64,000 nucleotides of DNA from Choristoneura fumiferana. Lineage: Eukaryota > Arthropoda > Insecta > Lepidoptera > Tortricidae. Under the pieces are notes generated by a model. The model made no database searches. It worked only from the letters and a program-made list of their open reading frames with translations, and had not been told where the DNA came from. Location: contig NC_133485.1 of NCBI RefSeq assembly GCF_025370935.1, positions 11,868,333 to 11,932,332 on the forward strand, in the 5' to 3' direction. Position 1 is the stretch's first letter. Every line of letters starts with the position of its first letter. The translations under genes and the position numbers were made by a program. Positions 23,767 through 35,289 of this stretch are shown here, piece after piece.

Positions 23767-23833
23767 CATTGTGCAAAGTAAACAGAATCCAGGTGACGTA
23801 TGGCCGTCGGTTGCACTAACTAGTGTTTATATA
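23767..23833 (-). promoter_or_regulatory. likely promoter and 5' leader exon of CSP-D
   Basis: On the minus strand, TATATAAA (23833-23826) is followed by a short stretch ending GCACAATG|GTAGGT, a good donor with its last exon base at 23767. The matching acceptor would be AACTTTCAG before 22909, giving an 860-base leader intron. The leader exon would end in ATG, so splicing would produce ATG ATG CTC with both codons in frame. Confidence 0.5.
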
Positions 23834-24647
23834 GCTGCTCCGCCCGCGGTTAAAACATCTAATTTGTCCCCAAGTACGTTGTACTGTGATTGATGTATTG
23901 AAACGTCGTTAGTGCGTACACAGGATGTTTTGAAATAATATGAAACTAGTCGAAAATCTGTTGATGGTAGCGCAACAATGTTGCAATGTTGTTGTTATAT
24001 TTGCCAAAAATCAACGTAATCTGACGTATACAGGAATCAGTTCTTTTCAAGCTTTTATGCATGTATATTTTGGTAAAATGTTGCAAGTCAAAATCGGCAG
24101 GTGCATTGGTCGAATTGACTTAAAATAAGGGTAAGTAGATAGTATAGGTTGGATGACAGTGCAAGAGAACAAAAAGTGTAGTCAGCCAACAAAGCTTTGA
24201 TGATGGCAGAAAGATAAAGTGGAAGACGGAGTTTAGGTAATAACTATAGACAGCTTCTACAGTTAAGGAAACACGACACCAGGGTGTAAACTTTTCATAA
24301 TCAATTTAAGGATTATTTCTTTGGTAGACGTTTAGAACGTCGAAATAACATTTAGCGCATAAAATTTCTACCCTGGTGTGTGATTCAGTTTTTTCCACTG
24401 TACATGGGTACTTGTAATATAATATTTGGTAAACTTAAATTATTTCCCTTAACTAAAGACGGTTTTCTGAAGTTAATTGTAAGTACATATCGTCAATACT
24501 TTGAAAAAAAAATCTCATCTCAAATCAATTCCATCAACAAAATGTCTCTTAAAATAATGTTCATGAAGTTCAGTTACAAAAATTATCGAAATATAGAGGT
24601 AAGTATAGGTACAAGCTTTTTAAAAAGTAGTGACGATATGTAAATAA

Positions 24648-24868
24648 TCCTTACTAATATTATAAATACGAAAGTGTGTGTGTTTATTATGTTTGTCCGT
24701 CTTTCACGTCGAAACGGAGCGCGATCGTCGTGATTTTTGGCATAGAGATAGTTTATGGGCCCGAGAATGACATAAGCTACTTTTTATCCCGAATAAATGC
24801 ACAGTTCCCTAGGGAACAGCGCGCGATCACCGAATTCCACGCGGACGAAACCGCGGGCAAAATCTAGT
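24648..24868 (+). mobile_element. short Helitron-like element, copy 1
   Basis: It starts TCCTTACTAATATTATAAA and ends AAATCTAG followed by T, with the base before the start being A. A|TC...CTAG|T is the standard junction of Helitrons, which insert between A and T without duplicating the target. Inside are the words TTTCACGTCGAAACGG and GCGGACGAAACCGCGGGC. There is no Rep/helicase, so it is non-autonomous. This is a family-level call from the ends only. Confidence 0.6.
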
Positions 24869-25687
24869 ATTTTTATAAAATGCAAATATAACGGATAACT
24901 ACGACGGCAGACCTTCTTTTGCGCATGGATCAGGTTTAAAAATGGCCTTAAAACTATAATCAGAAACAAGGAAAAATATCAGAAAAAATATTCCATTCCT
25001 CATCTACCTGTATAATAAACATGAAGGGGAAATACGGCCATTCTAATAGTTCCATGAGTTTTTAAGTACGTACAAACAATACAGTGGATAATTACGCATA
25101 CACTTTGATATTCATTTAACTTTATCTCAAACAATTAGCACTAAGAATTAAGCGATGTAAAAACGGCGTCTTCTGAAGTAAAATTTGTCGTTTACATTTA
25201 TTAACAAAAACCCTGCCATTGTTTGTTTTGACGCAATAGTATGAACTAGGTCTTACTGATATAATAAATATGAAAGATCGTGTGTCTGTGTTTGGTACTC
25301 TTTCACGCTGAAACGGCTGAGTGGATTTGAACAAAATTTGGCATCTGCATGTAGTTGATCTCTGGAACAATTCTATGTATTTCAACATTTCCATATATAA
25401 GTTTTGGATAAATGCAAACAAACTCTTGGCTTTGGCACCTTTCTAATGACTATAATGTTGAAAGGGTGTTCAAAAATACGATTTTACAAGATTTTTTTAA
25501 GGAATTTCCTTAAAACTCGTATGCCTTTTGGAGGTAATTTCATAGTTTCATGATAAAATCATTCCTAATTAACTATAAAAGAGGAGCAATAATTTCACAT
25601 TACATTGAGGTTTAACATTACAGTTTTGTGATATCTATTTTTGAGGATAAAAGTATTATTAATGTTAGGTATGATTTTGTCATAATT

Positions 25688-25838
25688 TTTATTTTATTTT
25701 TATTCGACTGGATGGCAAACAATCACCACCGCCCATAGACACCTGCAACATCAGGGGAATTGCAGATGCGTTGCCAACCTAGAGAGGCCTAAGATGGGAT
25801 ACCTCAAGTGCCAGTAATTTCACCGGCAATTATATTAC
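25688..25838 (-). repeat. dispersed retroelement-like 3' end, inverted copy
   Basis: Starts TTTTATTCGACTGGATGGC and runs to TGCCAGTAATTTCACCGG, the reverse of the repeat at 2428-2640. Confidence 0.6.
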
Positions 25839-27539
25839 AGGGTGAAATTTTGAAAGTGGTATAAAATGATTGCTTCAACCTTCAACCTCAGTTAATGCTG
25901 GACTAACTACATAACTATTATACCTAATGCATTCTCTTTTGTTGAAATTAGTCTGATAAAATTTGCGGTTCCCATACATTGGCTTCATGATTTCATTTCA
26001 ACAATGCTATTATTTTTTTATTATTCCCCTTAATGAAAGCTTTACGGCTTGGGCTATACGTCAGTTACGATATAGGGTTGCGATTGATTCTGCTGAACGC
26101 CAACAGGTAGACAGCAGCAAGAAAATGATTTTGACAAGAAAAAACAAACGAAAAAATCCTTATTGGCCGGACGCTGTTGCGGGTTCAAAAATACATGGAA
26201 ACCGTAAATACTCGTATTATGAAACTTTGTACTCGTAAACTTCATTTAAAATGGAGTCATAATGTACACTGACAAAAAAAGGATAGCTGAACTAGTTTGG
26301 CTACTTGACGTTTAGCCAAAATTTACTTATTAGGAACCAAAGTTATGCTAATATTGCTAAACTGATTTTGAAAGACATCACCTAACTTTTAGGTACTAGT
26401 AGGTAGGCCTTAGTTTTATAGTTACTCAAGTTATGTTACAAGCAACAATTTTTTTTGTTACTGTTAGCAAATCTATTTTTTCAGTGTAGGTATGTAATTT
26501 TGCAACTTTTAAATTTAGTGTTCAATTAAAATTTTTTTTTATAAGTTTTACTTTTAAATCTACAGAGTCGTCACATAATCTTACCTAGTAAATACCGCGT
26601 ATACGCTTTTTACGTCAATTGTAAATAAGACTAAATTATTCATCAGAATCTGTATAAGCATAATAATTACAACTCAAATTAGGTAAACAATACGCAGCTT
26701 GTGTAAAGCATGCAACCTGTTTATTACAATAACACTATTGTGGTGGCTGAGTCACCGGCATTGAGATACATGTAAATAATGTTGCTCAATGCTCTGTTTT
26801 AAAGTAATAACCTACGGCATAACCTTCCTGATACGAATTCTTCCGCTGAGAATAATGAATAATTAAGAGATTTTTTCCTCAAATAACGCCAAAGTACCGC
26901 CATACATTAAAAAAAATGTTTAGATGATGGCTTTTTTGAGCAAGTTTTTTGCTAACGGTACTTTTTTGTGGACACTTCCATTATTATACAAGCAGTCTAG
27001 TTTTATATTTTTTATGTAGGCACTATTTTTTAATCTTCTCTCAGAGTGCAACCCTGCACTACTTACATAAACCCAAAGAGAAATTAGTGCACGAACAAAT
27101 TAGATAATTGATTGAATCAGGTGATATTTTGCGGAGGTCGATATCAATGAACTGAAACAATTACTTTGCTTACCATGCTACCAGATGTGTTGTGGTGAAC
27201 GGTTTTGTTGCTCTGAAGATGAGCTCTGGTTGAGTTTGAAACGCGTCAGTGTTGTGTGGTGGTGGTGATAGATGGGTTTGTGTGATTTGTGTATGTTCTT
27301 ACAATGTGAAGGTGGAGGAACTGCATGAACACACATTTCTTGCATAAACGTAGCTATTATAAGGACGCGGGTGAGCTAAGTACCGAATTGTTTCAGTTCA
27401 CAGTAGATAAGGTTAGATTAGTTTAACAACAACTTTGAAGAAAACACCGTTTCATAATATTATGAGTACTTTATGACAAATGGCAACATAAACCACTTTC
27501 AAAACTAACAAGTTCTAAAATCCCTGACATTACATTTCA

Positions 27540-27830
27540 AAGTTCGATATCCATCCGTTTAAGAGCTACGGTGCCACAGACAGACACACAGACATACAGA
27601 CACACAGACACGCATAGCGGTCAAACTTATAACACCCCCCTTTTTGCGTCGGCGGTTAAAAAACAGCTGGACCGATTTTATCAAATATAGCTAAGAACCT
27701 CCCTAAGGAAACTCGCTTTCATCTAAAAAAAGCGCATCGAAATCGGTCATCCGTTTGATAGCTACGGTGCCACAGATAAACAGATATAGGCGTTACACTT
27801 ATAGCATCCCTTTTTCCGCGGGGGGTTAAA
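27540..27830 (+). repeat. repeat with CACAGACACACAGACA and CCCCTTTTTGCGTCGG ends
   Basis: Two adjoining partial copies each contain AGCTACGGTGCCACAGA and a terminal AACACCCCCCTTTTTGCG-like stretch. Related pieces are at 32775-32995 (inverted), 38100-38170 and 40435-40515. The recurrent end CCCCC..TTTTGCGTCGG..GGTTAA marks an unnamed transposable element family. Confidence 0.5.
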
Positions 27831-28089
27831 AATTACGAAAAACTACACATGATGGCGTTTGAAATTCGCCTATATAACAATTTAAGTGATAAGTTAAACA
27901 GAAGCTTTTAAAATTTGTGTACGTGACGCCTCAGTTTGCTCTGAGAAATAATTATACCGTAACCTCGTGTCGAGATGGTGGTGATAAACAATAATCAGTG
28001 CGATCATAATTATTAATACGAAAGACGTCACACACAATGTTCGAGTGGAAAATAAATACGCGTAATTGAATAGTTGCCTCGGTAAAAAG

Positions 28090-28255
28090 AGTATTCATCA
28101 TCATCCCAGAGCACAGGCCTCCTCTCGGAATGAGAGCGCTTGAAGCTCGTTGTATATTTCAAATGTAATTAGAGATGCGGGCCGGGATTTGAACCCACGA
28201 ACCTCTGCTTGAGAGGCGATCTAGGTCAAACCACTAGGCCACCACGGCTTTTTAA
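28090..28255 (-). repeat. tRNA-headed SINE, inverted, shortened
   Basis: Read on the minus strand, it starts GCCGTGGTGGCCTAGTGG (A-box-like) and GTGGGTTCAAATCCCGG (B box), and ends with GAGGCCTGTGCTCTGGGATG. Other copies or parts are at 28971-29450, 37196-37302, 53927-54003, 54300-54545, 58950-59055 and 62795-63002. Confidence 0.65.
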
Positions 28256-28668
28256 AAGATTATTATTCATATTTATTCCACACACAACACACACAAACAT
28301 CACGCCTGTATTCCCAAATGGGTTAGGCAGAGCACACGAAACGTTACCGCTTCGGAGCCACTGTTAGCAGTTTTAGGTTTTAAGTTTGACAAAAACGGTA
28401 CAATAGTGACAGGTTGCTAGCCTGTCGTCCACGGTATACCTAAACCTATATCCTCAGTCGCATCTTACGACATCCACGGAAGAAATGGAGAGGTGAAATT
28501 CTAACCCGACATCACACGAGTAATATTTATACCACACTGGATATTTAATCCTACAGTTAATTATCAGAAAATATAGGACAGGCATTTTTTTTGTAAAAAA
28601 AAAATACGAATATGAAGCGCGTTAAAGTTCCGGATTGAGGGTCCGTGACACCTTATGCCGTACTCAAC

Positions 28669-28800
28669 AGGCCCTATACCACGAAGTGCAAAACTCAAAC
28701 TTCGTATGTTGCCGTCCCGCTGACGCTTAAGTCATTTAATACGCGAGTGAAAGGGACGGTGCGATACGAACTTCGATTTGCGAGTTTCGTAGTGGCGCCT
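28669..28800. repeat. CTACTACGAA-type foldback MITE, copy 3
   Basis: Inverted ends AGGCCCTATACCACGAAG and TTTCGTAGTGGCGCCT. The inner GGTGCGATACGAACTTCG is shared with the other copies. Confidence 0.65.
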
Positions 28801-28970
28801 CAGTGTCGTACGGCATTACGTCATGCACAATTTTAACTGGCTGTATCTTTATAATTTTTGTTTAATTGTAAAAAGAAAAATATGAGAGAGAGAAACATTT
28901 ATATACATATATTCGATACACATAAAAATACATTAGAGGGAAAGAATAAAAAATAACATTGAATAAAGAC

Positions 28971-29378
28971 TTGGTGGCCTAGCGGTTTGACCTATTTATT
29001 TATTTATTAGGAATAGTTACAAATTACAAACAGATACTATTGTAATTGACACACTGAAGCAGAGGATCATGGGTTCAAACTCCGGCTCGCACCTCTGAGT
29101 TTTCGAAATTCATGTGCGAAATTAGGCGAAATTATATTTGAAATTTACCACGAGGTTACGGTTACGGTACGGTTTACGGTTCGGGTTTACGGTTTCCTTC
29201 AGGAAAGCATCGTGAAGAAACCTGCACGAACTTGCGAATCAATTCAATGGTATGTGTGAAGTTCCCAATCCGCACTGGGCCCGTGTGGGAACTACGGCCA
29301 AAGCCCTCTTATTCTGAAAGGAGGCCTGTGCCTAGCAGTGGGACGTATGCAGGCTGATGATGATGATGATGAGTATAT

Positions 29379-29444
<66 letters not shown>

Positions 29445-29450
29445 GTATAA
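28971..29450 (+). repeat. full-length tRNA-headed SINE with GATGAT tail
   Basis: It starts TTGGTGGCCTAGCGGTTTG and has a B-box-like GGGTTCAAACTCCGG. The body includes AATTTACCACGAGGTTACG and CTTCAGGAAAGCATCG. The 3' end CAGTGGGACGTATGCAGGC is followed by a long (GAT)n run to about 29443. About 60 bases of unrelated AT-rich sequence separate the A- and B-box regions (29000-29058), so the copy was interrupted after it integrated. Confidence 0.65.
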
Positions 29451-30412
29451 AGTGGGCCCCGCTCAGCATAATAAACAAAAAAATCTATGTGTCAAATGCA
29501 TTCTGGTTATCTAATCGACTTACTTTTGGCCTTTGCACTCTTTTGTTTTTTTGTTTTCTTTTGTATTATTTTTGTGTTTTATGTACAATAAAGTATTTAC
29601 ATACATACATACATACATACTAATTAGAATGTTTTGGGCCTTGTCTGTTTATTACATTTCATAAGAAAAAACAATGTCTGGGTGCAGAACTGAAAAACTG
29701 GACCACATTAAATACCTATAACTTCACCATACAAAACGATTTCCTGGAAAAAGTTCCGTTGTGACACAAAAAGACTTACTCGTACCATGGTTCTTTCGTG
29801 CCACAACGGAGAATTTTGATGCTAATTTTGAGTATCAGCGTACGAATAGGTATTTCATGTTAACATTACTACAAAATAAAATTGAGATTCTGTGCTTCTA
29901 AATTACATACCTGCGAAAAGACATCAACGCGTTTTCAAAGAACTTCTACATACTTGTAAATATTTGCTTACAGGGAGTGCTCTACTGCTTAAAGCAATAA
30001 CAAATTTGAAACCACGAATGAAAAATTAACCAACATAGGTAGGTACCTACATATGTATTATACAAAGTAGTGTCGAGTTCAAGCATTTTACACCAAAAAC
30101 GTAATTACTATTATTTTGTGTTGTACTTTCTCTACTTCTAGATCATGTTTAGTTATAAAAGTGACTTAGTCGGCTGAAAACAAAAATGAAAAAAAGCGAC
30201 ATCTTTCGTGTCATGCCAGTACTAAAAAGCATTAGCTATCATGATTATCAATGGGTAATCATTGGCTTACCGTCCGTACATTCATGAAGTTTCCGCGACC
30301 AAAACACAGATGACACCACACACTTCTTTATAAAGTAAATTTTTTTACCCGACACTGCCCGAAGGAGGGTTATGTTTTCGAGCGTATGTATGTTTTTTTT
30401 ATTATTCTATAC

Positions 30413-30889
30413 TAGCTTTTACCCGCGGCTTTGTTCTCGTGAACCATACACATCTAAAAGAAACAAGCATATACTCCCAAAGCAAAGGTGCAAGCAATAA
30501 TGTAAGCAAACATGCAAGTTATTTAGGTAGTTTAAATATTTATCACTTCGCACGTGTAAATCATTAGATACAGCGGTTGAATTGAGATTCTGGGATTTCA
30601 CAAAAATCCCGTAGGAATTCTCGAAAATGACATCGTGGTTTTCATTGCCGTTGCATTAAAAACAACCATCCCAAATTTCATTACTCTAAGCTCAGCGGTT
30701 GTTATTTCGAGAGTTTATCCCTGTCTCGTGGGAAAATCGGGATAAAAAGTAGCCTATATTTTATTCCAGATGTCCAGCTATCTACATACCAAATTTCATC
30801 CAAATTCATAGAAATCCATGCAGCGTGAAGAAGTAACAAACATACTCACTCATTACTCACAAACTTTCGCATTTATAATATTAGTAGGA
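30413..30889 (-). mobile_element. short Helitron-like element, copy 2
   Basis: Read on the minus strand, it starts TCCTACTAATATTATAAAT and ends CTAG, with A before and T after, the same junction rule as at 24648. Internal words CGGGATAAAAAGTAGCCTAT and TACCCGCGGC are shared with the decayed copies at 14275-14430, 31965-32385, 52843-53065 and 54735-54775. Confidence 0.6.
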
Positions 30890-31684
30890 TTGGATTTTTT
30901 TACTTCTCATGCTCTTAAAATGTTACTTTAGTCTCTGCATATTGGGACTAAAGCTCCTCATTAATCTCTAGGGATTAAAGTATTTACTTTTTTTTTATTT
31001 ACGTTGGAAACCCCTAAAGAGCCAATCACGGTGTTTGTGAATGAAGGATTTTTAGGGCGTGGAAATAACCTCCATAAGACAACTGGAAAAATATAAAAAA
31101 ACACTATTTAATTTCGTAAAACACAATTAATGATTTCGAATATGAATCTATTCAATTATATTAGGGATTAGTTAATTTTTTATGCATAGTTGAATTAGTT
31201 TTAAAATAGTTTTCAATTTTGAAACTGTGGTTAAATATGCAAGCATTTAAAGGGTCACGTCATAAATAATAAAAGAAAAGAAAAAACCGCGCAGCAAATT
31301 TTTTTTGCTATTTCAATTTTGAACAGATGTCCCGTCCATTAGTCGAGCGTCCGTTATTAAAAAATAATATTGTAATTTTGAACAGAACATGGTTTTTTTC
31401 CTCGCATTCAAAGAGAAAAGTAGAGTGTTTAACGCGAGGCTAAACAACCATAATGCCACTCGAACTATTGCCACCCTCGCTCTGCTCGGGTGGCTAAACA
31501 TCTCATGTCATTATGGCTTGTTTTAGTCCCTTGTTGAACAATCTACTATAACGAGCTTTAGAAAAGTAAATGTTAAAGGTACGCTTTTGTGGAAAACGAG
31601 ATTTTCGCAATTACTTAGGGAGTGTTTTCATTGAAGCGGTAACGTTTCGTGTGCTCTGCCCCATTTGGGAATACTGGCGTGATA

Positions 31685-31686
<2 letters not shown>

Positions 31687-31733
<47 letters not shown>
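31687..31733 (+). repeat. (TG)n microsatellite
   Basis: About 23 uninterrupted TG units. They create an open frame of CVCVCV residues that is not a gene. Confidence 0.95.
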
Positions 31734-31735
<2 letters not shown>

Positions 31736-32774
31736 ATTCATAAATACCTACAAATTTGTAGGGTACCCTCGGTGCGCGACTCCAACTTGGACTTGGCCAG
31801 TTTTAACATGAGAACTAAATTAGCATGGAAATTCTTCTACCGTTCATTAATTATTATTTTCGTGAACAATGGGAAAGAGACTTGCAAAAAGTTAACGCAC
31901 AGCTTACGTAACTGCAGACCATGCACGTACCCACAAACTTTCAAATTTGTGAGTGCGTGCATGTTCTGTGCGTGCGTGTGTGTATGTGTTTGTTACTCCT
32001 TCACGCCAAAACGACTTGACAGATTTAGATGAAACTCGGTACGATAGCTGGACGTCTGGAATAACGCATAGGATTCTTTTTATCCCTATATTCCCAAGGA
32101 AAAGGAATAAAATCTGGAAATAAAAACCACTAGGCTTTTGAATCATTAAATTTGGCATAATTGTTTTTAATGTACGTCAATGAAAACCACGATGTAATTT
32201 TTTAAATTCACAAAGTTTTGTTACTTCTTCACGCTGGAATGGCTGCACGGGATTTGGAAATGATAGCTAAACTTTTGAAATAATACATACATATTCCCAC
32301 GGGAATTTTCTAAATCCCGTAATTTAAATTCAACTGTTGTACCTATCTAATAACTTACGCGCGCGAAACCGCGAGTAAACATTAGTGTAGATATAATGAT
32401 AAGAAATAATTTAACATAGTTTATAATATTAATACATAGGTTGCGGTGTGACCAAGCTATTCTAAGCAATGTCAAAGGTCCCAGGCGGGGTCACGCCGCA
32501 CTGTTGCACAATGCGCAGGCGCTTGCAACTATGCAACTGCATCCTAATTGCCTTGCAGTGATCTTAGAATAGCATATTGTTTTATAATTTGGCGCTTTAA
32601 CTGAACTCTACAGTGAAATTTCTAGTGCAATACGAGACCTTGAAAATATCTAATAAATTAAATCGCATTTAAAATATAAGTGTGGTTATTTTTCTCTACG
32701 GTACAAGTACAAAATTTACACGAAGTACAAAATGTTTATTTTTAAACTACTATATTGTAGTAAAAAAACTCTGT

Positions 32775-32995
32775 TTTATTAACCCCCGACGCAAAAGAGG
32801 GGTGTTATAAGTTTGACCGCTATGTGTGTCTGTGTATCTGTCTGTGGCGCCGTAGCTCTTAAACGGGTGAACCGATTTGAAAGCAGGTTTTCTAGCGATG
32901 GTTCTTAGATATGTTTTATCAAAATCGGTTCCGCCGTTTTTGAGATATTGAACTTTGAAGTGACAAAATCGGGGGTTTTCCAACTTTTCGTTGGT
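32775..32995 (-). repeat. inverted copy of the CCCCGACGCAAAA repeat
   Basis: It starts TTAACCCCCGACGCAAAAG, includes TCTGTGGCGCCGTAGCTC and ends near GTTGGTTAGGTTATA. Matching ends occur at 27540-27830 and 38100-38170. Confidence 0.5.
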
Positions 32996-33627
32996 TAGGT
33001 TATAAACATCAATAATATGTTAGCAAAAAATCACTGCAACCTCAATTTTTTTTCTTTATTTTAAACATTTATAAATGTTTTATTATTTTCGCTAAACTGA
33101 ATTATAAAGACACGCCTCTTTAGTCTTATTGTTTACAACACTTAAGTTTGAACACAACTTGTAAATATTTGGGAAATTAAAAAAATATTTTTCGTACCTA
33201 GAGCACAGAAGGTTAACCAAATGTCTTAGCCCTACACTATAACTCTATGAGGAGTGCTACCGGCTTTCATTGCTCACAATAATAGCCTATTACAGCCTCT
33301 CTCATTAACTGAATGAAGTTTTTCTTTCTAAGAAAACCGTTAATGATGAAACACAGGGAAAATCCGAAGTTAGATTAACCGTCACCTAAGCCTTCATGAA
33401 GGTTGAGGATTGTTTCAAAGTAATTTTACAATTAAGTTCGCGAGTAGTATTATTTAATGGTCCGCAATAGTTATTTGTAGAGTTTTTTTTATTGGATGAG
33501 GAAGGAAAACGAGTAAAGTAGGTCAACTGATGGTATGTGATAACTGTTAGCCGACACGTCATGCTCATCCCCAAAGGTTTTCTTGATTCGATGCTTATTT
33601 ACAAGAATAAGATGAATTTGTATGTGT

Positions 33628-33740
33628 CGGCGTCCGATCATAAAATTCGCCAGATCACGAAATTCCTAGGCATATCGTGAAATGGCGCCATTTCATGAAT
33701 TGGCTAAGAGACATCCGCCATATCGTCCAAATTTGGTATC
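33628..33740 (+). repeat. left-end fragment of the GGCGG/CCTAGG foldback family
   Basis: GTGTCGGCGTCCGATCATAA matches the left terminus of 51882-52366. It is followed by CCTAGGCATATCGTGAAATG and CATCCGCCATATCGTCCAAA in the same order. The right half is absent. Confidence 0.7.
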
Positions 33741-34842
33741 AGTTCCGTCCATAATTTAGGTCAAAAATCGTTTACACGCTCATGTATTGACAGCAGGATC
33801 GACAGACAAACAGACAACGAATGGTCCTGTGAGTATATTTTTTTCTTTCAAGATACGCATCTAGAAACGTAATTATTTTATAAATTACAAACTAAGTTTT
33901 TTTCTAACAACTTAGGCGATTTTTCCAGAAACTTCAATACATTGCCCATCGTTTAGCATACAATTACGATTAAATTATAATGGCACTATTACGATTAAAT
34001 AATAATGGCACTTACCCATTTAAATGATGGTTATCATTACTTTAAGTGAGCTGTTAATCATGCCCAAGAACCAAGTCACATCAGGTGTTGCATTAGTGAT
34101 AGGTGCAGTAGCGGAGCATGTAAATATATCTGACACGTCCTATCGGCTGTAGAAATAGAGTAGTATCAGATATTTATGCACTTTTGTTTTGCATTGATGC
34201 TGGTAACTGTACTATAATGGTAAATGATTAGGCCTGAGTAATTTCTTATCCTTTATTATTAAGCTTTTTCCAAGAACACATTACAACCAATATACAGGTA
34301 TCGAGATATCTTCTCGTCCAAACACTGTACTATGGGGTATTATATATAGTTGGATATATCTTTTAAAAACATTATAAGACTATTTTTCACTTCAGGGGAA
34401 CAGTTTTTCAAATATTAGGGCTTAAATTGCTAATTGTAAGTGGTAATTGTAAGTGGCAAAATAAACAATTCAACTCACAAATAAAAGTCAGGACCGGTCC
34501 GACTAGTTTCGATTTTTCTCCGAAAATACCAAAACTATTAGTTGAACCGTTCCTGATTTTTTTTATGAGTTGAATTGTTTTTTTTTTGTAATTTTAACAA
34601 GTAATACTTGATCAAAACTTAATGCTAAATATTTGTCGTATTATAAAGTACACGAGGACTCAGGAGGTTAAGTAGGTAGTTCGAGTCCCTACGCTGTAAT
34701 CCCGGTCGCATTTGGCGCTTTTTTGTTCTTTATACAAAATAAATGAATCAAGAAGGTTGATAAATTACGCAAACCATATACCTAACGACCTACGAGTCCA
34801 GGTAATAAATAATCAGAAGCATGATGGTCATAAACATAGAAT

Positions 34843-35289
34843 TAAATTGAAAATACAAACTGAAATATAGATGCACAGAAAAACCAGAAAAATAAGACCA
34901 ACACTGGGAATCGAACCCAGGTCCTCGGTATTCCGTACCGCGTGCTATACCGCTACACCACTGTTGGTCAACGGCACAGACACGAGTTTCTCCTATAACG
35001 ACATCTCTTGTCCGGGTGAGCGGTTAGTTCCAATGGAATGCCGAAAGTTTCTCGATGAGGGCTACGGCATAGATGTCGCTAGCGTCACTGCTTAAGTGGC
35101 TAAATAAGAAACAAACAAGCTGAGATATGTGGTGCATAGGAGAAATTCGTGTCTGTGCCGTTGACCAACAGTGGTGTAGCGGTATAGCACGCGGTACGGA
35201 ATACCGAGGACCTGGGTTCGATTCCCAGTGTTGGTCTCATTTTTCTGGTTTTTCTGTGCATCTATATTTCAGTTTGTATTTTCAATTTA
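34843..35289. repeat. palindrome with 154-base arms, each carrying a tRNA-like unit
   Basis: The left arm (34843-34996) and right arm (35136-35289) are reverse complements with only a couple of mismatches that I can see (for example AATAAGACC against AATGAGACC). The centre of 139 bases begins AACGACATCTCTTGTCCGG. Each arm holds a 74-base tRNA-like block, 34896-34969 on the minus strand and 35163-35236 on the plus strand. A single-armed relative lies at about 60360-60735. Reading frames in it (with GIEPRSS) are by-products of the B box. Confidence 0.75.
35163..35236 (+). repeat. tRNA-like unit with near-canonical A and B boxes
   Basis: The ends GACCAACA and TGTTGGTC pair as an acceptor stem. 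TGGTGTAGCGG resembles an A box and GGTTCGATTCC is a perfect B box within CTGGGTTCGATTCCCAG (T arm). An anticodon-like stem CGGT/ACCG closes a 7-base loop ACGGAAT, which lacks the invariant U33. It is therefore probably a polymerase III promoter or structural module of a mobile element and not a decoding tRNA. Confidence 0.6.

Noticed and set aside
29357..29623. Met/Asp-rich 88-codon frame
   Set aside because: Product of the GAT microsatellite at the SINE tail.
31649..32032. 127-codon Cys/Val-rich frame
   Set aside because: Created by the TG microsatellite and a Helitron-like fragment.
35163..35236. Functional tRNA gene
   Set aside because: No U33 in the loop, imperfect D stem, and repeated copies embedded in a mobile repeat.
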